From assembly GCF_030268965.1 (NCBI RefSeq), contig NZ_BSSE01000027.1:33777-97776 (forward strand): a DNA stretch of 64,000 bases. The letters run 5' to 3'. The stretch comes from Microtetraspora sp. NBRC 16547. GTDB taxonomy: Bacteria > Actinomycetota > Actinomycetes > Streptosporangiales > Streptosporangiaceae. Positions 36,138-45,358 of this stretch are shown one piece after another; the stretch's first letter is position 1; each line of letters opens with the position of its first letter. The notes beneath the pieces are model-generated. The model saw only the letters and a list, made by a program, of their open reading frames with translations. It made no database searches and was not told the origin of the DNA. The position numbers were made by a program, and so were the translations under genes.

Positions 36138-36896
36138 GTGCAAGGTTTTTCTCGACGAGCGCCGCTGGTCGTGGTGCTCGCCATGGCCGCAGCGGCACTC
36201 ATGGGCTTCCCGGCCCAGGCGGACGCCACCGCCTCGGTCGCGGGCACCCGGTCACCCGCGTTTTCGCGCCCGGAGAGAACTCCCACCCCCGTGCCCGTCG
36301 TCGCGCAGGCACCGAGCACCGTGGGGCAGCTCTGCGGCCCGCCGTACGTCCAGGGCAACCCGAACCTGGGTCCGCTGTACCTCCCGCGCGACGGATGGAT
36401 CGCCAGGATCCTGAAGGGTTACGCCCCTCTCGGCGGGCTGGCGCCGATGACGTTCATTTACCGCTACTGGAACGACTCGGCCAACGGGTGGCGCTATCCA
36501 CAGGACTTCGGGTTCGCCCATGCCGGGGGATACACCAACAGCAGGCCGCTGAACTCCAGCGAGGTCCTTCCCGTGGGGACGAAGCTCGACCGGTTCGGCG
36601 GCGAGGGCGGGGCCTTCCTCGCGCCTTACGGCACGCCGTACGTGCGGCGCTCCCTCCCGCCGAGCAATCTCAACACCTTCTCGGGTGACCCGCAGCATCT
36701 GTGCAACTACCACGCCTATGAGGTCGTCAAGGCGTTCACGGTCGATTCCGGGCCGGCCGCTTCGGCCTTCCAGCAGAAGGGAGTCGGAACGCAGTACCAC
36801 TTGCTCAGCAAGCACCTCCCCGAGGCACCTCAGACGTCCGCGGAACTGCCGGTGAGCTGGCTGGTCGACAACGGATATCTCAAGCGGCTGAACTGA
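36138..36896 (+). CDS. Secreted TNT-domain protein, putative NAD glycohydrolase toxin
   Basis: A 252-residue exported protein. Residues 1-30 are a signal peptide (RRAPLVVVLAMAAAALMGFP, cleavage near AQADA). After a Pro/Thr-rich stretch, residues about 125-250 show the hallmarks of the tuberculosis necrotizing toxin domain: YPQDFGFAHAGG, LPVGTKLDRFGGEGGAFLAP, GTPYVRRSLPPSNLN, YHAYEVVKAFTVDSGP, GTQYHLL and a C-terminal LVDNGYLKRL. In M. tuberculosis this domain hydrolyses NAD+. The GTG at 36138 has AGGAG upstream. No immunity-factor gene (IFT-like) is recognisable next to it. A strong terminator follows, so it is monocistronic. Confidence 0.85.
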   Translation: MQGFSRRAPLVVVLAMAAAALMGFPAQADATASVAGTRSPAFSRPERTPTPVPVVAQAPSTVGQLCGPPYVQGNPNLGPLYLPRDGWIARILKGYAPLGGLAPMTFIYRYWNDSANGWRYPQDFGFAHAGGYTNSRPLNSSEVLPVGTKLDRFGGEGGAFLAPYGTPYVRRSLPPSNLNTFSGDPQHLCNYHAYEVVKAFTVDSGPAASAFQQKGVGTQYHLLSKHLPEAPQTSAELPVSWLVDNGYLKRLN

Positions 36897-36917
36897 TCAC
36901 CATCGGCCGATCACACC

Positions 36918-36953
36918 ACGCCCTCCCGGCCATCTCGTCGGCCGGGAGGGCGT
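36918..36953 (+). terminator. Strong terminator after TNT gene
   Basis: A perfect 14-bp stem (ACGCCCTCCCGGCC with its complement) around ATCTCGTC, 21 bp after the stop codon. Confidence 0.85.
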
Positions 36954-37024
36954 ACGGCGGTCATCACACGACCGCTCCGAACCGCGGGCGGCCCCCGCGG
37001 AAATCACGTCCTGAGGGCGGGGAC

Positions 37025-37585
37025 TCATGGCCGAAGCTCGCGCAGCTGCGCCTCGATGGACGGGGCGCCGAGGCGGTTGTCGATCTCGATGTACGGCACG
37101 GCCGGAGGATCGTCCACGCGGATGGCCTGGAGATACTCCTCGAACCGGTCGAGCTTCTGGCCGTCCCTGAGCAGCCCGCGTTCCGTCAGCCGCGCGCGCA
37201 GGGTGGGACCGTCTGAGCGGACCCAGAGCAAATGGACGGGCGGTCCGCCCAGCTCGGCGACCCAGTGACGCCACCGATCCGCGTCGTGCACCTGCGAGGT
37301 GAACGGGCCGCTGAGCATCACCGGGCAGCCGTGCGAGCGGATCTCGTACGCGGCCGCGGTCAGGCCTTCGTACTCGTGCCGCTTGATGTGCCGGTCGTAC
37401 CAGGGCCCCTCGCGCTCGCCGGGCGGCCTGCCGTACGCGGCGAGGGTGGCCTCGACGAAGGCTCCGTAGACCGTGTCCTTGTCCAGCAGGGCGGGCACGG
37501 GGTCCAGCCGGCGCATGAGCGCCGAGCAGACCGTCGACTTGCCCGCCCCGGGAGGCCCGGACACGATCCAGAGCGGTGCTTTCAT
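37025..37585 (-). CDS. P-loop nucleotide/small-molecule kinase
   Basis: A 186-residue cytoplasmic ATP-binding protein with Walker [16 protein letters not shown] at residues 7-21, a lid-like [18 protein letters not shown] region and [19 protein letters not shown] near the end. It belongs to the predicted-kinase group related to gluconate kinase and chloramphenicol phosphotransferase; zeta-like toxins share the fold. The ATG is preceded by GGAGG at close spacing. It lies 23 bp downstream of the LCP gene in the same direction and may be cotranscribed. Substrate unknown. Confidence 0.8.
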   Translation of the reverse strand: MKAPLWIVSGPPGAGKSTVCSALMRRLDPVPALLDKDTVYGAFVEATLAAYGRPPGEREGPWYDRHIKRHEYEGLTAAAYEIRSHGCPVMLSGPFTSQVHDADRWRHWVAELGGPPVHLLWVRSDGPTLRARLTERGLLRDGQKLDRFEEYLQAIRVDDPPAVPYIEIDNRLGAPSIEAQLRELRP

Positions 37586-37608
37586 CCCTCCATCATGTCC
37601 GGGCTCTG

Positions 37609-39471
37609 TCAGAACCCGCAGAGCTCCGACAGCGTCTTCGCGGCCTTGTCGTTGGGCGTGGGGGTGGCCGCTTGGGGCGTGCCGCTCGCGGAGGTGCCCA
37701 CGGACGGGCCGGCCGAGGCGCCCGCCGCCGGCGAGCCGGAGGTGGAGACGGACGCACCCGTCCCGCTCGGGCTCGCGGTGACGACCGCGGCCGAGGTACG
37801 GCTGTCCGCCATGGACTCGTGGATGGCCTTCATGGTCATCTTGCGGATCTTGGCCCAGTCGGGGTTGCCGGTGTAGATGAGCGGCGGCACGAACTGGAGG
37901 CTGGTGATCTTGGAGTCCTTCACCTTCAACCCGAGAGGGACCAGGTGCTCCAGAAGATCGCGCGGGATGTCGGTGCGGAACATGTGCCGCGCGGCGGCGG
38001 CGATCTTGTTGAAGTTGGCGAGCACGGTGGCCGGGCTGGCCTGCTGCGCGAGCGCGCCGATCACGCAGCGCTGGCGGGCCATGCGGGAGAAGTCGTCGCT
38101 GTTGACCCGCGAGCGGCCGTACCAGAGGACCTCCTCGCCGTTCAGCTTCCGGTAACCGGCCTTGATGGTGCCGGCGGTGCCGTAGAGGCCGCCCCACTTG
38201 ACGTCCTGCTCGACCCGGATGCGGAGCCCGCCGATGGCGTCGACCAGCCGGGCGAAACCGAACATGTCGACCATCGCGTAGTAGTCGATGTTCAGGCCGA
38301 GCGTGTAGCCGATTGCGTCCTTCAGAGCCTCGGGGCCGCGGTTCTTGCCGCCCATGAGTTGCGGGTTGTTGTCGGCGTAGTACCAGACGGCGTTCAGCAG
38401 ACCCTGCCCCTCGGCGTCGAACCCGTTGGGGAACTGCTTGTGCATCGGGCTGCTCGGCGGGAACCGCACGTACTGGAGGTTGCGCGGCAGGCTGAACAGG
38501 ACGGTGTTGCCGGTGGCGAGGTTGACGCTGGCCACGGTCATCGAGTCGGTGCGCACGCCCTCGCGGTTGCCGGCGGCGTCCGCGCCGATGAGGAGGAAGT
38601 TCACCCTCTTGCGCCCGTTCCAGGGGTCCTCCGCGCGGATGGGGGAGGGGCTCGGGCCGCCCGGGTTGGGCACGAAGACGTCGTCGAGGAGGTCGTCCGC
38701 GGTCTTGATGGTGGTCGCGGTCAGCGCGAACGGGGCCATCACCGAGACGCACAGCACGCCGACGACGATTCCGGACACGATCTGCCCCTTGCGAGGCAGG
38801 CGGTTCGGGCGGAGCGCCATGTACGACGTGGCGATCAGGGTGAACCAGGCGAGGGCGCCCGCGCCCGCTGCGACCATGACCGTCGTGAGCGTGCTCGGCC
38901 GGAGCACCGCGCCGGTGTTCCACAGGAACTGCAGGCCGTAGGCCACCGCCGCGACCAGGATCGCGCCGAAGACAGCGAGCATGATGAAGCCGGTACGGCG
39001 CTTGCCCGCCCGCAGGTGTGCCGCACCGGGGACGATCGCCGACAGTGCGGTCCAGCCGATGAGGGAGGCGGTGGTCACCGGCTTCCCATAGCGCGGTCCC
39101 CCGCCCTTGCCCCGGGAAACCCGGGACCCGGCCTGCGAGGGGCCCGCATTGCGCTGGGAAACCCGGGACCCGGCCTGCGAGGGGCCCGCATTGCGCTGGG
39201 GAGCCCGGGACCGGGCCTGCGGGGCGCCCGCATCGCGCTGGGACCCCTGGCCCTTACTCCGGGGAGCGTCGCCCGCGCGCTGCGGGCCCTCGCCCTCGCG
39301 CTGCGGGACCGGATTCTGTGGTTCTCCGGGCTCGCGCCCGTGGCTGTCCGCGCCGCGCTCGGGGTCTCCGGCCCCACGCTGGGCGTTCCCGGCCGGACGT
39401 TTCCGGGAGCGCGGTTGTGACGGTGCCTCCGGGCCGTCCCCGGCCTCGTCCATGGCGTCCCCACGGCGCAT
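37609..39471 (-). CDS. LytR-CpsA-Psr (LCP) family cell-wall ligase
   Basis: A 620-residue membrane enzyme of the family that attaches anionic glycopolymers to peptidoglycan. The first 120 residues are a charged Arg/Gln/Gly/Pro tail with 14-residue repeats. Four hydrophobic segments follow (about 135-260). The extracellular LCP domain begins [20 protein letters not shown] and [21 protein letters not shown], containing the conserved Asp and Arg residues. It ends in a Ser/Thr/Ala-rich tail. The exact start is unclear: I use the ATG at 39471, with a TTG nine codons upstream and an ATG six codons downstream as alternatives. Confidence 0.88.
   Translation of the reverse strand: MRRGDAMDEAGDGPEAPSQPRSRKRPAGNAQRGAGDPERGADSHGREPGEPQNPVPQREGEGPQRAGDAPRSKGQGSQRDAGAPQARSRAPQRNAGPSQAGSRVSQRNAGPSQAGSRVSRGKGGGPRYGKPVTTASLIGWTALSAIVPGAAHLRAGKRRTGFIMLAVFGAILVAAVAYGLQFLWNTGAVLRPSTLTTVMVAAGAGALAWFTLIATSYMALRPNRLPRKGQIVSGIVVGVLCVSVMAPFALTATTIKTADDLLDDVFVPNPGGPSPSPIRAEDPWNGRKRVNFLLIGADAAGNREGVRTDSMTVASVNLATGNTVLFSLPRNLQYVRFPPSSPMHKQFPNGFDAEGQGLLNAVWYYADNNPQLMGGKNRGPEALKDAIGYTLGLNIDYYAMVDMFGFARLVDAIGGLRIRVEQDVKWGGLYGTAGTIKAGYRKLNGEEVLWYGRSRVNSDDFSRMARQRCVIGALAQQASPATVLANFNKIAAAARHMFRTDIPRDLLEHLVPLGLKVKDSKITSLQFVPPLIYTGNPDWAKIRKMTMKAIHESMADSRTSAAVVTASPSGTGASVSTSGSPAAGASAGPSVGTSASGTPQAATPTPNDKAAKTLSELCGF
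39116..39241 (-). repeat. 42-bp tandem repeat in the LCP gene
   Basis: Two near-perfect 42-bp units (39116-39157 and 39158-39199) and a diverged third encode the cytoplasmic 14-residue repeat [14 protein letters not shown]. The period preserves the frame. Confidence 0.9.
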
Positions 39472-39581
39472 GGTGAACCGCTCCCGTCTCGTCGGCAAAT
39501 GCCCGGTATCCGAAGTTGAACGAATTGACGAGGGATTCTAGCCCCATATCCCGACAAGGCTGACAGAAGCCAAATAAGGGA

Positions 39582-41057
39582 CTATGAGACCTCTGAGCCG
39601 CCGACGACCCACGTGTTGCACTGGTAGGCCTTCTGCCGTACGTATCCCTGCCGGAACCATCCGTAATTGCTGGCCGTGCTGCCGTGATCGCGCGGCCCGC
39701 CGGGCGGGTCGCCCAGGTGGTTGTAGGCCCACAGCAGGGAGTTGCGTTGGCTCGCGTTGATCGGATAGGTGGTCGCCACCGAGCGCATGAACATCCCGCC
39801 GAAGCAGGTCGCCTGGAGTTCGTGCCGACGGGTCAGGGCCAGCTTGGTGCTCTTCGACGACGTGTCGAGGTAGCGGCTCCACCACTGCTCGGAGATGCCG
39901 CTGATGTTCTGGATGTGATGGCCGTACTCGTGGCCCATCATGCTGATGATGTAGCCGTGCCAGTTACCCAGTGAGCCGTACTCCTTGGTCATGGCGGAGG
40001 TGGAGGCGTAGATCGTGCTGTTGCGCGGGCAGTAGTACGGCACGTTGCTCCCGGGGGAAGGGAAGTCGCCGCACGCGCCGCGTCCCTTACCCGCGGCGAT
40101 CATGTAGCCAGGGGCGCGCCAGGTGATCCCGGCACGGGCCAGCGCGGGTGCCCACGCCCTCCCCATGCACTGTCCGGTCTTCATGATCAGCGCCTTGAAC
40201 TGCGCGTGGTTGTAGATGCTGGCGTTCCCAGCGGGGCACCTCGTCGTCGGCAGGGCGCCGGCGAGGTAGAGGCTGTTGGCCTTCAGGCTCCGGTTGACCG
40301 CCGGCCGGGGTGTCGGCTCCGTGGTCGGCTGCGATGTGGGCTTTGAGGTGGGCTGCGACGTGGGCTTGCCGTACGGCGGAGGCGAGTAGGTGTACGTCGG
40401 CAACGCGATCGGCGTGGTCGCCTCCTTGCTCACCGAGTTCTTGAGCAGTGCCGCGCCGACGAACAGGACCACGAGAGCGAGCGCCATCACGCCCAGCACT
40501 CCGCCGACGATCGCACCGGCGCCTGACTTCTTCTTCGGGTGCCAGCCGGGCGGCGTGTAGCGCGGCGGGCCGTACGGACCGGCCGGCCGCTGTGGTCCCG
40601 GCGGGTACGGCGGGCCCGGGGGCTGTGGTTGCGGGGCCCAGCCCTGCGGCCCCTGGGGGAAACCGCCACCCGGAGGCGGCTGCGGCATCCCAGGAGGCGC
40701 GCCCTGCGGGATGCCCTGCGGTACGCCCTGGGGCACTCCATAGGGCACGCCCTGCGGCGGCCCCTGCGGCGGGCCGTACGGTCCACCCGGCGGCATCCCG
40801 TTCGGCATTCCGGGCGCACCGTACGGCGGGCCCTGCGGCGGTGCCGGCGGAGCGGGAGGAGGCGGGTGAACACCCTGCGCCCCGCCCGCCGGAGGGGCCT
40901 GCGGCGCCCCCTGGGGTGGTGGCGGATAGGGCGCCACCCCAGGCGGCGGGTAGGGCGCGCCCTGGCCGCCGGGTGGTGGCGGAGGCGGAAACTCCGAGGG
41001 TTGCCCCGGGTACGGATTCCTGCGCTGCGGCGGCGGTGGAGGGTACTGCGTCGCCAA
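39582..41057 (-). CDS. Membrane-anchored neutral zinc metallopeptidase
   Basis: A 491-residue protein of the YpfJ/neutral zinc metallopeptidase family. Residues 1-170 are a cytoplasmic Pro/Gly/Gln-rich tail (PPQGVPYGVPQGVPQ repeats). One transmembrane helix lies near 182-205. A Thr/Pro stalk (KPTSQPTSKPTSQPT) leads to the extracellular peptidase with MGHEYGHHIQN (HExxH, two zinc His plus catalytic Glu) and a downstream glutamate in RRHELQATCFGG. Four cysteines may form disulfides. Start is TTG 41057 with AAGGGG upstream. Confidence 0.88.
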   Translation of the reverse strand: MATQYPPPPPQRRNPYPGQPSEFPPPPPPGGQGAPYPPPGVAPYPPPPQGAPQAPPAGGAQGVHPPPPAPPAPPQGPPYGAPGMPNGMPPGGPYGPPQGPPQGVPYGVPQGVPQGIPQGAPPGMPQPPPGGGFPQGPQGWAPQPQPPGPPYPPGPQRPAGPYGPPRYTPPGWHPKKKSGAGAIVGGVLGVMALALVVLFVGAALLKNSVSKEATTPIALPTYTYSPPPYGKPTSQPTSKPTSQPTTEPTPRPAVNRSLKANSLYLAGALPTTRCPAGNASIYNHAQFKALIMKTGQCMGRAWAPALARAGITWRAPGYMIAAGKGRGACGDFPSPGSNVPYYCPRNSTIYASTSAMTKEYGSLGNWHGYIISMMGHEYGHHIQNISGISEQWWSRYLDTSSKSTKLALTRRHELQATCFGGMFMRSVATTYPINASQRNSLLWAYNHLGDPPGGPRDHGSTASNYGWFRQGYVRQKAYQCNTWVVGGSEVS

Positions 41058-41144
41058 AGTTTTGCCCCTTTATCCGGATATTGGGCAAAACCATACTGAT
41101 TTCACACCTGTCACGGATGTCACAGTGAGTGGGAGCGGAGGGTA

Positions 41145-41159
41145 ATCACCCGAGGTGAT
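41145..41159. promoter_or_regulatory. ATCACC-CGA-GGTGAT palindrome upstream of LysR gene
   Basis: A perfect inverted repeat about 50 bp before the LysR start, between two divergent genes. It fits an autoregulatory LysR site but could serve either gene. Confidence 0.45.
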
Positions 41160-41209
41160 CTCTGCGATGTTCCGGAATAGTCGAGCCTTCCTGCCCTAGC
41201 TTTTCTCGC

Positions 41210-42079
41210 ATGAATCTGCAGCAGCTCCGTTATGTGGTCGCGACTGCGGAGCACCGCACCATGACCGACGCGGCCCGGTCTCTCTACATCGCGCAACCCG
41301 CACTCTCCCGCGCGATCCGGGACCTGGAGCGCGAGCTGGGCATGACCCTCTTCGCGCGCTCGGGCCGGGGCGTCATGGTGACCGCGCAGGGGAGGCGGGT
41401 GGTCAAGCTCGCCCGTGAGGCGCTCGACGCCGTGCACGAGATCGAGATGCTGGCGGCGAACACGCACGCGGCCGGGGTGGAGCTGCGCATCGCCTCCACC
41501 CCCAGCCTGGAGCCGGGTCTCGCCGGACGGCTGCTGCCCGCCTACGCGGCCGAGCATCCGGGCATCCGCGTGCAGATCGTGCGCTGCGACGGGCGTGACA
41601 GCGTGGTCAGCGCCGTGCGCGAGCAGCGTGCGGATCTCGGCCTCACCGACCTGCCGGTACCGACCGACCTGGTGACCCATCCGGTCGAGCGGCAGGAGAT
41701 CGTGCTGATCTCGCCTCCCGGCGCGGGACTCCCCGAGCCCGTGCCGCTGGCCCGGCTGAACGGCATGCGCCTGGTGCTGCCCACCGCGGGAAGCCCGCGC
41801 CGCAGGGAGTTCGACCACATCTTCACGACGTACGGCGTCCGCCCCGTCGTGGCGGTCGAGTCCGACGACCGGGCCGGCTGGCTGGCCGCGGTGAGGGACG
41901 TCGGCGCGCATCTGCTCTGGTACCGCGCGATGGCCGAGCAGGCCGCGCGGGCCGGTCTGGAGGTCCGTCCCCTGAGCCCGGCGCTCAAGAAGGTCATCGC
42001 GGTGGTGCACGCCCGGCGGAGGCTTCCGCCCATGGCGCAGGACTTCCTCGCCGTCGCCGAGGGCGGCTCCGCCGCGTAG
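41210..42079 (+). CDS. LysR-family transcriptional regulator
   Basis: A 289-residue regulator: winged HTH at residues 1-60 (MNLQQLRYVVATAEHRTMTD, LYIAQPALSRAIRDLERELG) and a substrate-binding domain after about 88. A CTAGCTT sequence about 12 bp upstream of the ATG could be a -10 box, so the mRNA may have a very short leader. No obvious target operon is next to it. Effector unknown. Confidence 0.92.
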   Translation: MNLQQLRYVVATAEHRTMTDAARSLYIAQPALSRAIRDLERELGMTLFARSGRGVMVTAQGRRVVKLAREALDAVHEIEMLAANTHAAGVELRIASTPSLEPGLAGRLLPAYAAEHPGIRVQIVRCDGRDSVVSAVREQRADLGLTDLPVPTDLVTHPVERQEIVLISPPGAGLPEPVPLARLNGMRLVLPTAGSPRRREFDHIFTTYGVRPVVAVESDDRAGWLAAVRDVGAHLLWYRAMAEQAARAGLEVRPLSPALKKVIAVVHARRRLPPMAQDFLAVAEGGSAA

Positions 42080-42163
42080 CTTTGGAGCGCTCCAAGACAC
42101 CCGCGCCGCATTCCCCGATGGTCATTGATCGTGTCCTCAGGTGACGGAGGTAATCTGGCCGAG

Positions 42164-42997
42164 ATGTCTACTCTGCGCCTTCGCGGCCGGGCCTTCGGCC
42201 CCGGTGACTACGCGATCATGGCGGTGGTCAACCGCACACCCGACTCGTTCTTCGACAGGGGAGCGACCTTCGGGTTCGGCGCCGCGCTCGACGCGGCCTC
42301 GCGCCTGATCGACGAGGGAGCCGACATCGTCGACATCGGCGGCGTCAAGGCCGGCCCGGGTGACGAGGTGGATCCGGCGGAGGAGATCCGCCGGGTCGCC
42401 GACCTGGTCGCCGCGGTCCGGGCCCACCACCCCGACGTGATCATCAGTGTGGACACCTGGCGGTCCGAGGTCGCGGAGGTCGTCGCCGAGGCTGGCGCGG
42501 ACCTTCTCAACGACACCTGGGGCGGGGTGGACCCCGGTCTCGCGGAGGTCGCCGCCCGGCACGGCATCGGCCTCGTCTGCGCGCACGCCGGCCGGGTCGA
42601 GCCGCGGACCCGGCCGCATCGCATCGCGTACGCGGACGTGGTGGCCGACGTGATCGGCTACACCACCGCGCTGGCGGAGAAGGCCGTCTCGGCGGGCGTC
42701 CGCAAGGACGCCGTCCTGATCGATCCGGCGCACGACTTCGGCAAGAACACCTGGCACTCCCTGGAGATCAGCCGGCGCCTGGACGAGATGGTGGCCACCG
42801 GCTGGCCGGTGCTGGTGGCCGTGTCCAACAAGGACTTCGTCGGCGAGACGCTCGGCGGCCTCCCCGTCGAGGAACGCCACGCCGGGACCCTCGCCACCCT
42901 CGCCGTGTCCGCCCTCCAGGGGGCGCGGGTCTTCCGCGTCCACGACGCCGCCGGCGCCCGCACCGCCCTGGACGTCGTCGAGCGCCTGCGCGCCTGA
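42164..42997 (+). CDS. folP2: FolP2-type dihydropteroate synthase homologue
   Basis: A 277-residue pterin-binding TIM barrel. Instead of the canonical GILNVTPDSFSDGG, it reads IMAVVNRTPDSFFDRGATFG, followed by GADIVDIGGVKAGPG and ISVDTWRSEVAEVVAEAGAD. This is the mycobacterial FolP2 subtype, for which FolP1-like dihydropteroate synthase activity is not demonstrated. In M. tuberculosis folP2 is next to gpgS; here a gpgS homologue lies about 17 kb away. The ATG at 42164 matches the family start, although GGAGG is rather far upstream (13 nt). Confidence 0.85.
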   Translation: MSTLRLRGRAFGPGDYAIMAVVNRTPDSFFDRGATFGFGAALDAASRLIDEGADIVDIGGVKAGPGDEVDPAEEIRRVADLVAAVRAHHPDVIISVDTWRSEVAEVVAEAGADLLNDTWGGVDPGLAEVAARHGIGLVCAHAGRVEPRTRPHRIAYADVVADVIGYTTALAEKAVSAGVRKDAVLIDPAHDFGKNTWHSLEISRRLDEMVATGWPVLVAVSNKDFVGETLGGLPVEERHAGTLATLAVSALQGARVFRVHDAAGARTALDVVERLRA

Positions 42998-43080
42998 CCC
43001 GCCGTCGCCTATGTGCTGATCGGGAGCGTCCTGATCGGGAACGTCCTGGCCGGAACGTCCTGATCGGGAAGGCGGGACCG

Positions 43081-44572
43081 TCAGGAGTAGAGGCCGGACA
43101 GGAACCGGATCAGGACCGTCTCCCGGACCTCGGCGGGCAGCGCGTCGAGGACGGCGTTCACCACGGCCATCTCCTTCGGGCCGCCGCCGTCGAGCGAGAT
43201 GCCGACCGAGGCGGCGAGTTCGGTGAAGGTGGCGTCGTCCAGCGCCTCCAGGTCCACCGAGGCGATGAGCTCGGGCAGGCCCTCCGGCACCGCGGCGACC
43301 GGAGCGCCGGGCCGCCTCCGCCGACTCGGCGATCACCTCCAGCATGGCGTCGACGCCGAGCAGCGTGACGCCGGTGACCGTGATGTGGACGTTGGCCGGG
43401 ATCCCGGCGTACGACAACTGCGGCTGGAGGAACCAGCCGCGCCTGCGCGCCTCGTCCGCCAGCACGAACATGTCGATCCCGCTGTCCGGCTCGGCCGCGA
43501 TGGCGACGAGGGACGACTCGGGGCGGCCCAGCACGCGCAGTCCGTGGATCGCCGCCACGCCCTTGACCAGCCTCCGGGTCGCCTCCAGGGTCCTGCGGCC
43601 CAGCTCCAGATAGCCGTCGCGGCCCAGAGACTGGAGGGTCGCCCACGCCCCGGCGAGCGGACCGGCCGAGCGCGAGCTCTGCACCGTGGCGTTGATGATC
43701 GTGTATCCGGGCCAGGCGGCGGAGGCGAAGTAGGCCCGGCGGCGCAGTTCCTCGTCCTTGAAGAGCAGGACGGAGGCTCCCTTCGGGGCGTAACCGAACT
43801 TGTGCAGGTCGCAAGAGAGCGACGTGACCCCGGGAACGCCGAGGTCGAACGCGGGGATCTCGGCCCCCGCCGCCCGCAGCCACGGGAGCAGCCACCCGCC
43901 CACGCAGGCGTCCACATGGCAGAGGACACCCCGCGACGAGGCGAGCGCGGCGACCTCCGCGACCGGGTCGATCACTCCCTGCGGATAGGACGGCGCGGAC
44001 ACCACGACGAGGATCGTCCGGTCACTGATCGCGGCCTCGACCACGGGCACGGAGACGCGGAACGTCACCGGGTCCACCGGCACGGGCACGACCTCCACGC
44101 CCAGATAGTGGGCGGCCTTGTGGAACGCGGGATGCGCGGTCACCGGGAGCACGAGCTGCGGAACCTCCGCCGCGCCACCCGCTCCCGCACCCGCCGAGTC
44201 ACCCGCCGCGCCGCTCTTGGCGCCGTTGGTCGCGCGCCAGTGGTCGCGGGCGGCCTTCACCGCCAGCATGATCGATTCAGTCCCGCCGCCGGTGAAGATC
44301 CCGGGGGTGGATTCGTGGCCGCCGAGCAGGCCCGCGACCGCGCCGACGACCTGTTTCTCCAGCTCGACCATGCTCGGGAACGCCGTCGGGTCGAGCATGT
44401 TGACCTCGAGCATCTCGGCATACGCCCGGTGCGCGGCGTCGTGGACCTCGGGGCGGCCGGTGTCGTACACGTACGCGGTCACCTTGCCGCCGCGGACGGG
44501 CAGATCGTCTGCCTTCAGCTCGGCCAGCTCGCTGAGCAGTTCGTGGACCGGCCGACCGTACTCGGGAAGCAT
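43081..44572 (-). CDS. Sphingosine-1-phosphate lyase-like PLP enzyme, frameshifted near its end
   Basis: A PLP-dependent lyase/decarboxylase. The catalytic lysine is Lys258 in SLSCDLHKFGYAPKGASVLL, the motif of sphinganine-1-phosphate aldolases; TGGGTESIMLAVKAARD and HVDACVGGW are also typical. The main frame runs to EVIAESAEAARR near 43305 and then reads into nonsense, extending antisense across folP2. Another frame from about 43300 to 43081 encodes a coherent end (VPEGLPELIASVDLEALDDA ... LIRFLSGLYS). Removing one base joins them. It is therefore either a recent frameshift or a sequence error. A Gly/Ala-rich insert sits at 119-137. ATG follows AAGGAG. Confidence 0.82.
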
Positions 44573-44675
44573 CGGGTCTCCTTGGGGGGACGGAGAGCGG
44601 AGGGCGACTCCGATGCTAGAGACTCCGATGTCAGAGAAGGTACTCGGCGGGCGGCACCACCCCGAGCGACCGAGG

Positions 44676-45206
44676 TCAACCGGACGATGAGGCGCTCGGG
44701 AGAGTGGAGGCGACGGCGGCGTTCTTCACCGGAACGTCGCGCACCGTCACTTCTCCGGCCGTCCTGAATCGCATCCGCAGGGTGACGTACTGGCCGACGG
44801 TGAGCGGCCGCACCAGATCGCGCAGGGTCACGGTGTACGGCCCCGTGCCCACCCACACGAGCTGCCGCGCGCCCATAGGGATCTCGGGTTTCGACATGTC
44901 GACGGTCTTGGCCACCCCCTCGGCGCTCACCTGGACCAGGGCGTCCTCCGTCGGCCCGTCGTTGATCAGTGTGAAGTAGACGGGGGCGGAGGCGCCGGCC
45001 GGTTCCTGCGCGGTCGGCGCGGGCCCGACGATCGACACGTTCCTGATCTTGATCTTGCCGACCTGCGTGTTGTCGCCCTCGTTGCTGGGGTGTTTCCGCG
45101 CCAGGACCTCGTCCTTCCTGATGCCGCAACCGGCGCCGGAGAGGACCAGGACCGCAGCCGCGGTGCACCGTAGCCACCCATGCAGCCATTTACGAACGCA
45201 CGCCAT
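44676..45206 (-). CDS. Lipoprotein with PCuAC-like fold
   Basis: A 176-residue exported lipoprotein: signal peptide at residues 1-26 with lipobox LSGAGC, Cys27 being the lipidated residue. The rest resembles the copper chaperone PCuAC beta-sandwich (IKIRNVSIVGPA, APVYFTLINDGPTEDALVQV, DLVRPLTVGQYVTLRMRFRT), but the Met/His copper-binding pattern is not visible, so copper binding is doubtful. I chose the ATG at 45206 because it gives the signal sequence. Confidence 0.75.
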   Translation of the reverse strand: MACVRKWLHGWLRCTAAAVLVLSGAGCGIRKDEVLARKHPSNEGDNTQVGKIKIRNVSIVGPAPTAQEPAGASAPVYFTLINDGPTEDALVQVSAEGVAKTVDMSKPEIPMGARQLVWVGTGPYTVTLRDLVRPLTVGQYVTLRMRFRTAGEVTVRDVPVKNAAVASTLPSASSSG

Positions 45207-45241
45207 GAGCCACGCCCCCCGCACGCTATTTGTGGTCACTC

Positions 45242-45258
45242 GGATACATAACGTATCC
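45242..45258. promoter_or_regulatory. GGATAC-ATAAC-GTATCC inverted repeat
   Basis: A perfect 6-bp inverted repeat 36 bp upstream of the lipoprotein start. Around 45300-45365 a roughly 22-bp unit (CACCCGGACCTTT...) is directly repeated. Confidence 0.45.
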
Positions 45259-45358
45259 ATCGTCGCGCTGTGGGCGGCGTGCGGCCCGGCCTCCGAGGCG
45301 GAGCCTTTACCCGGACCTTTCACCCGGACGCGTCACCCGGACCTTTCACCCGGACGCG

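Noticed and set aside
37025..37585. Zeta-toxin assignment for the P-loop kinase
   Set aside because: The fold is shared, but no antitoxin gene overlaps it and the motifs are those of generic small-molecule kinases.
42137..43300. Long open frame continuing from the PLP enzyme antisense to folP2
   Set aside because: It is Arg/Gly/Ala-rich shadow sequence in a GC-rich genome. The folP2 frame on the other strand is clearly the coding one.
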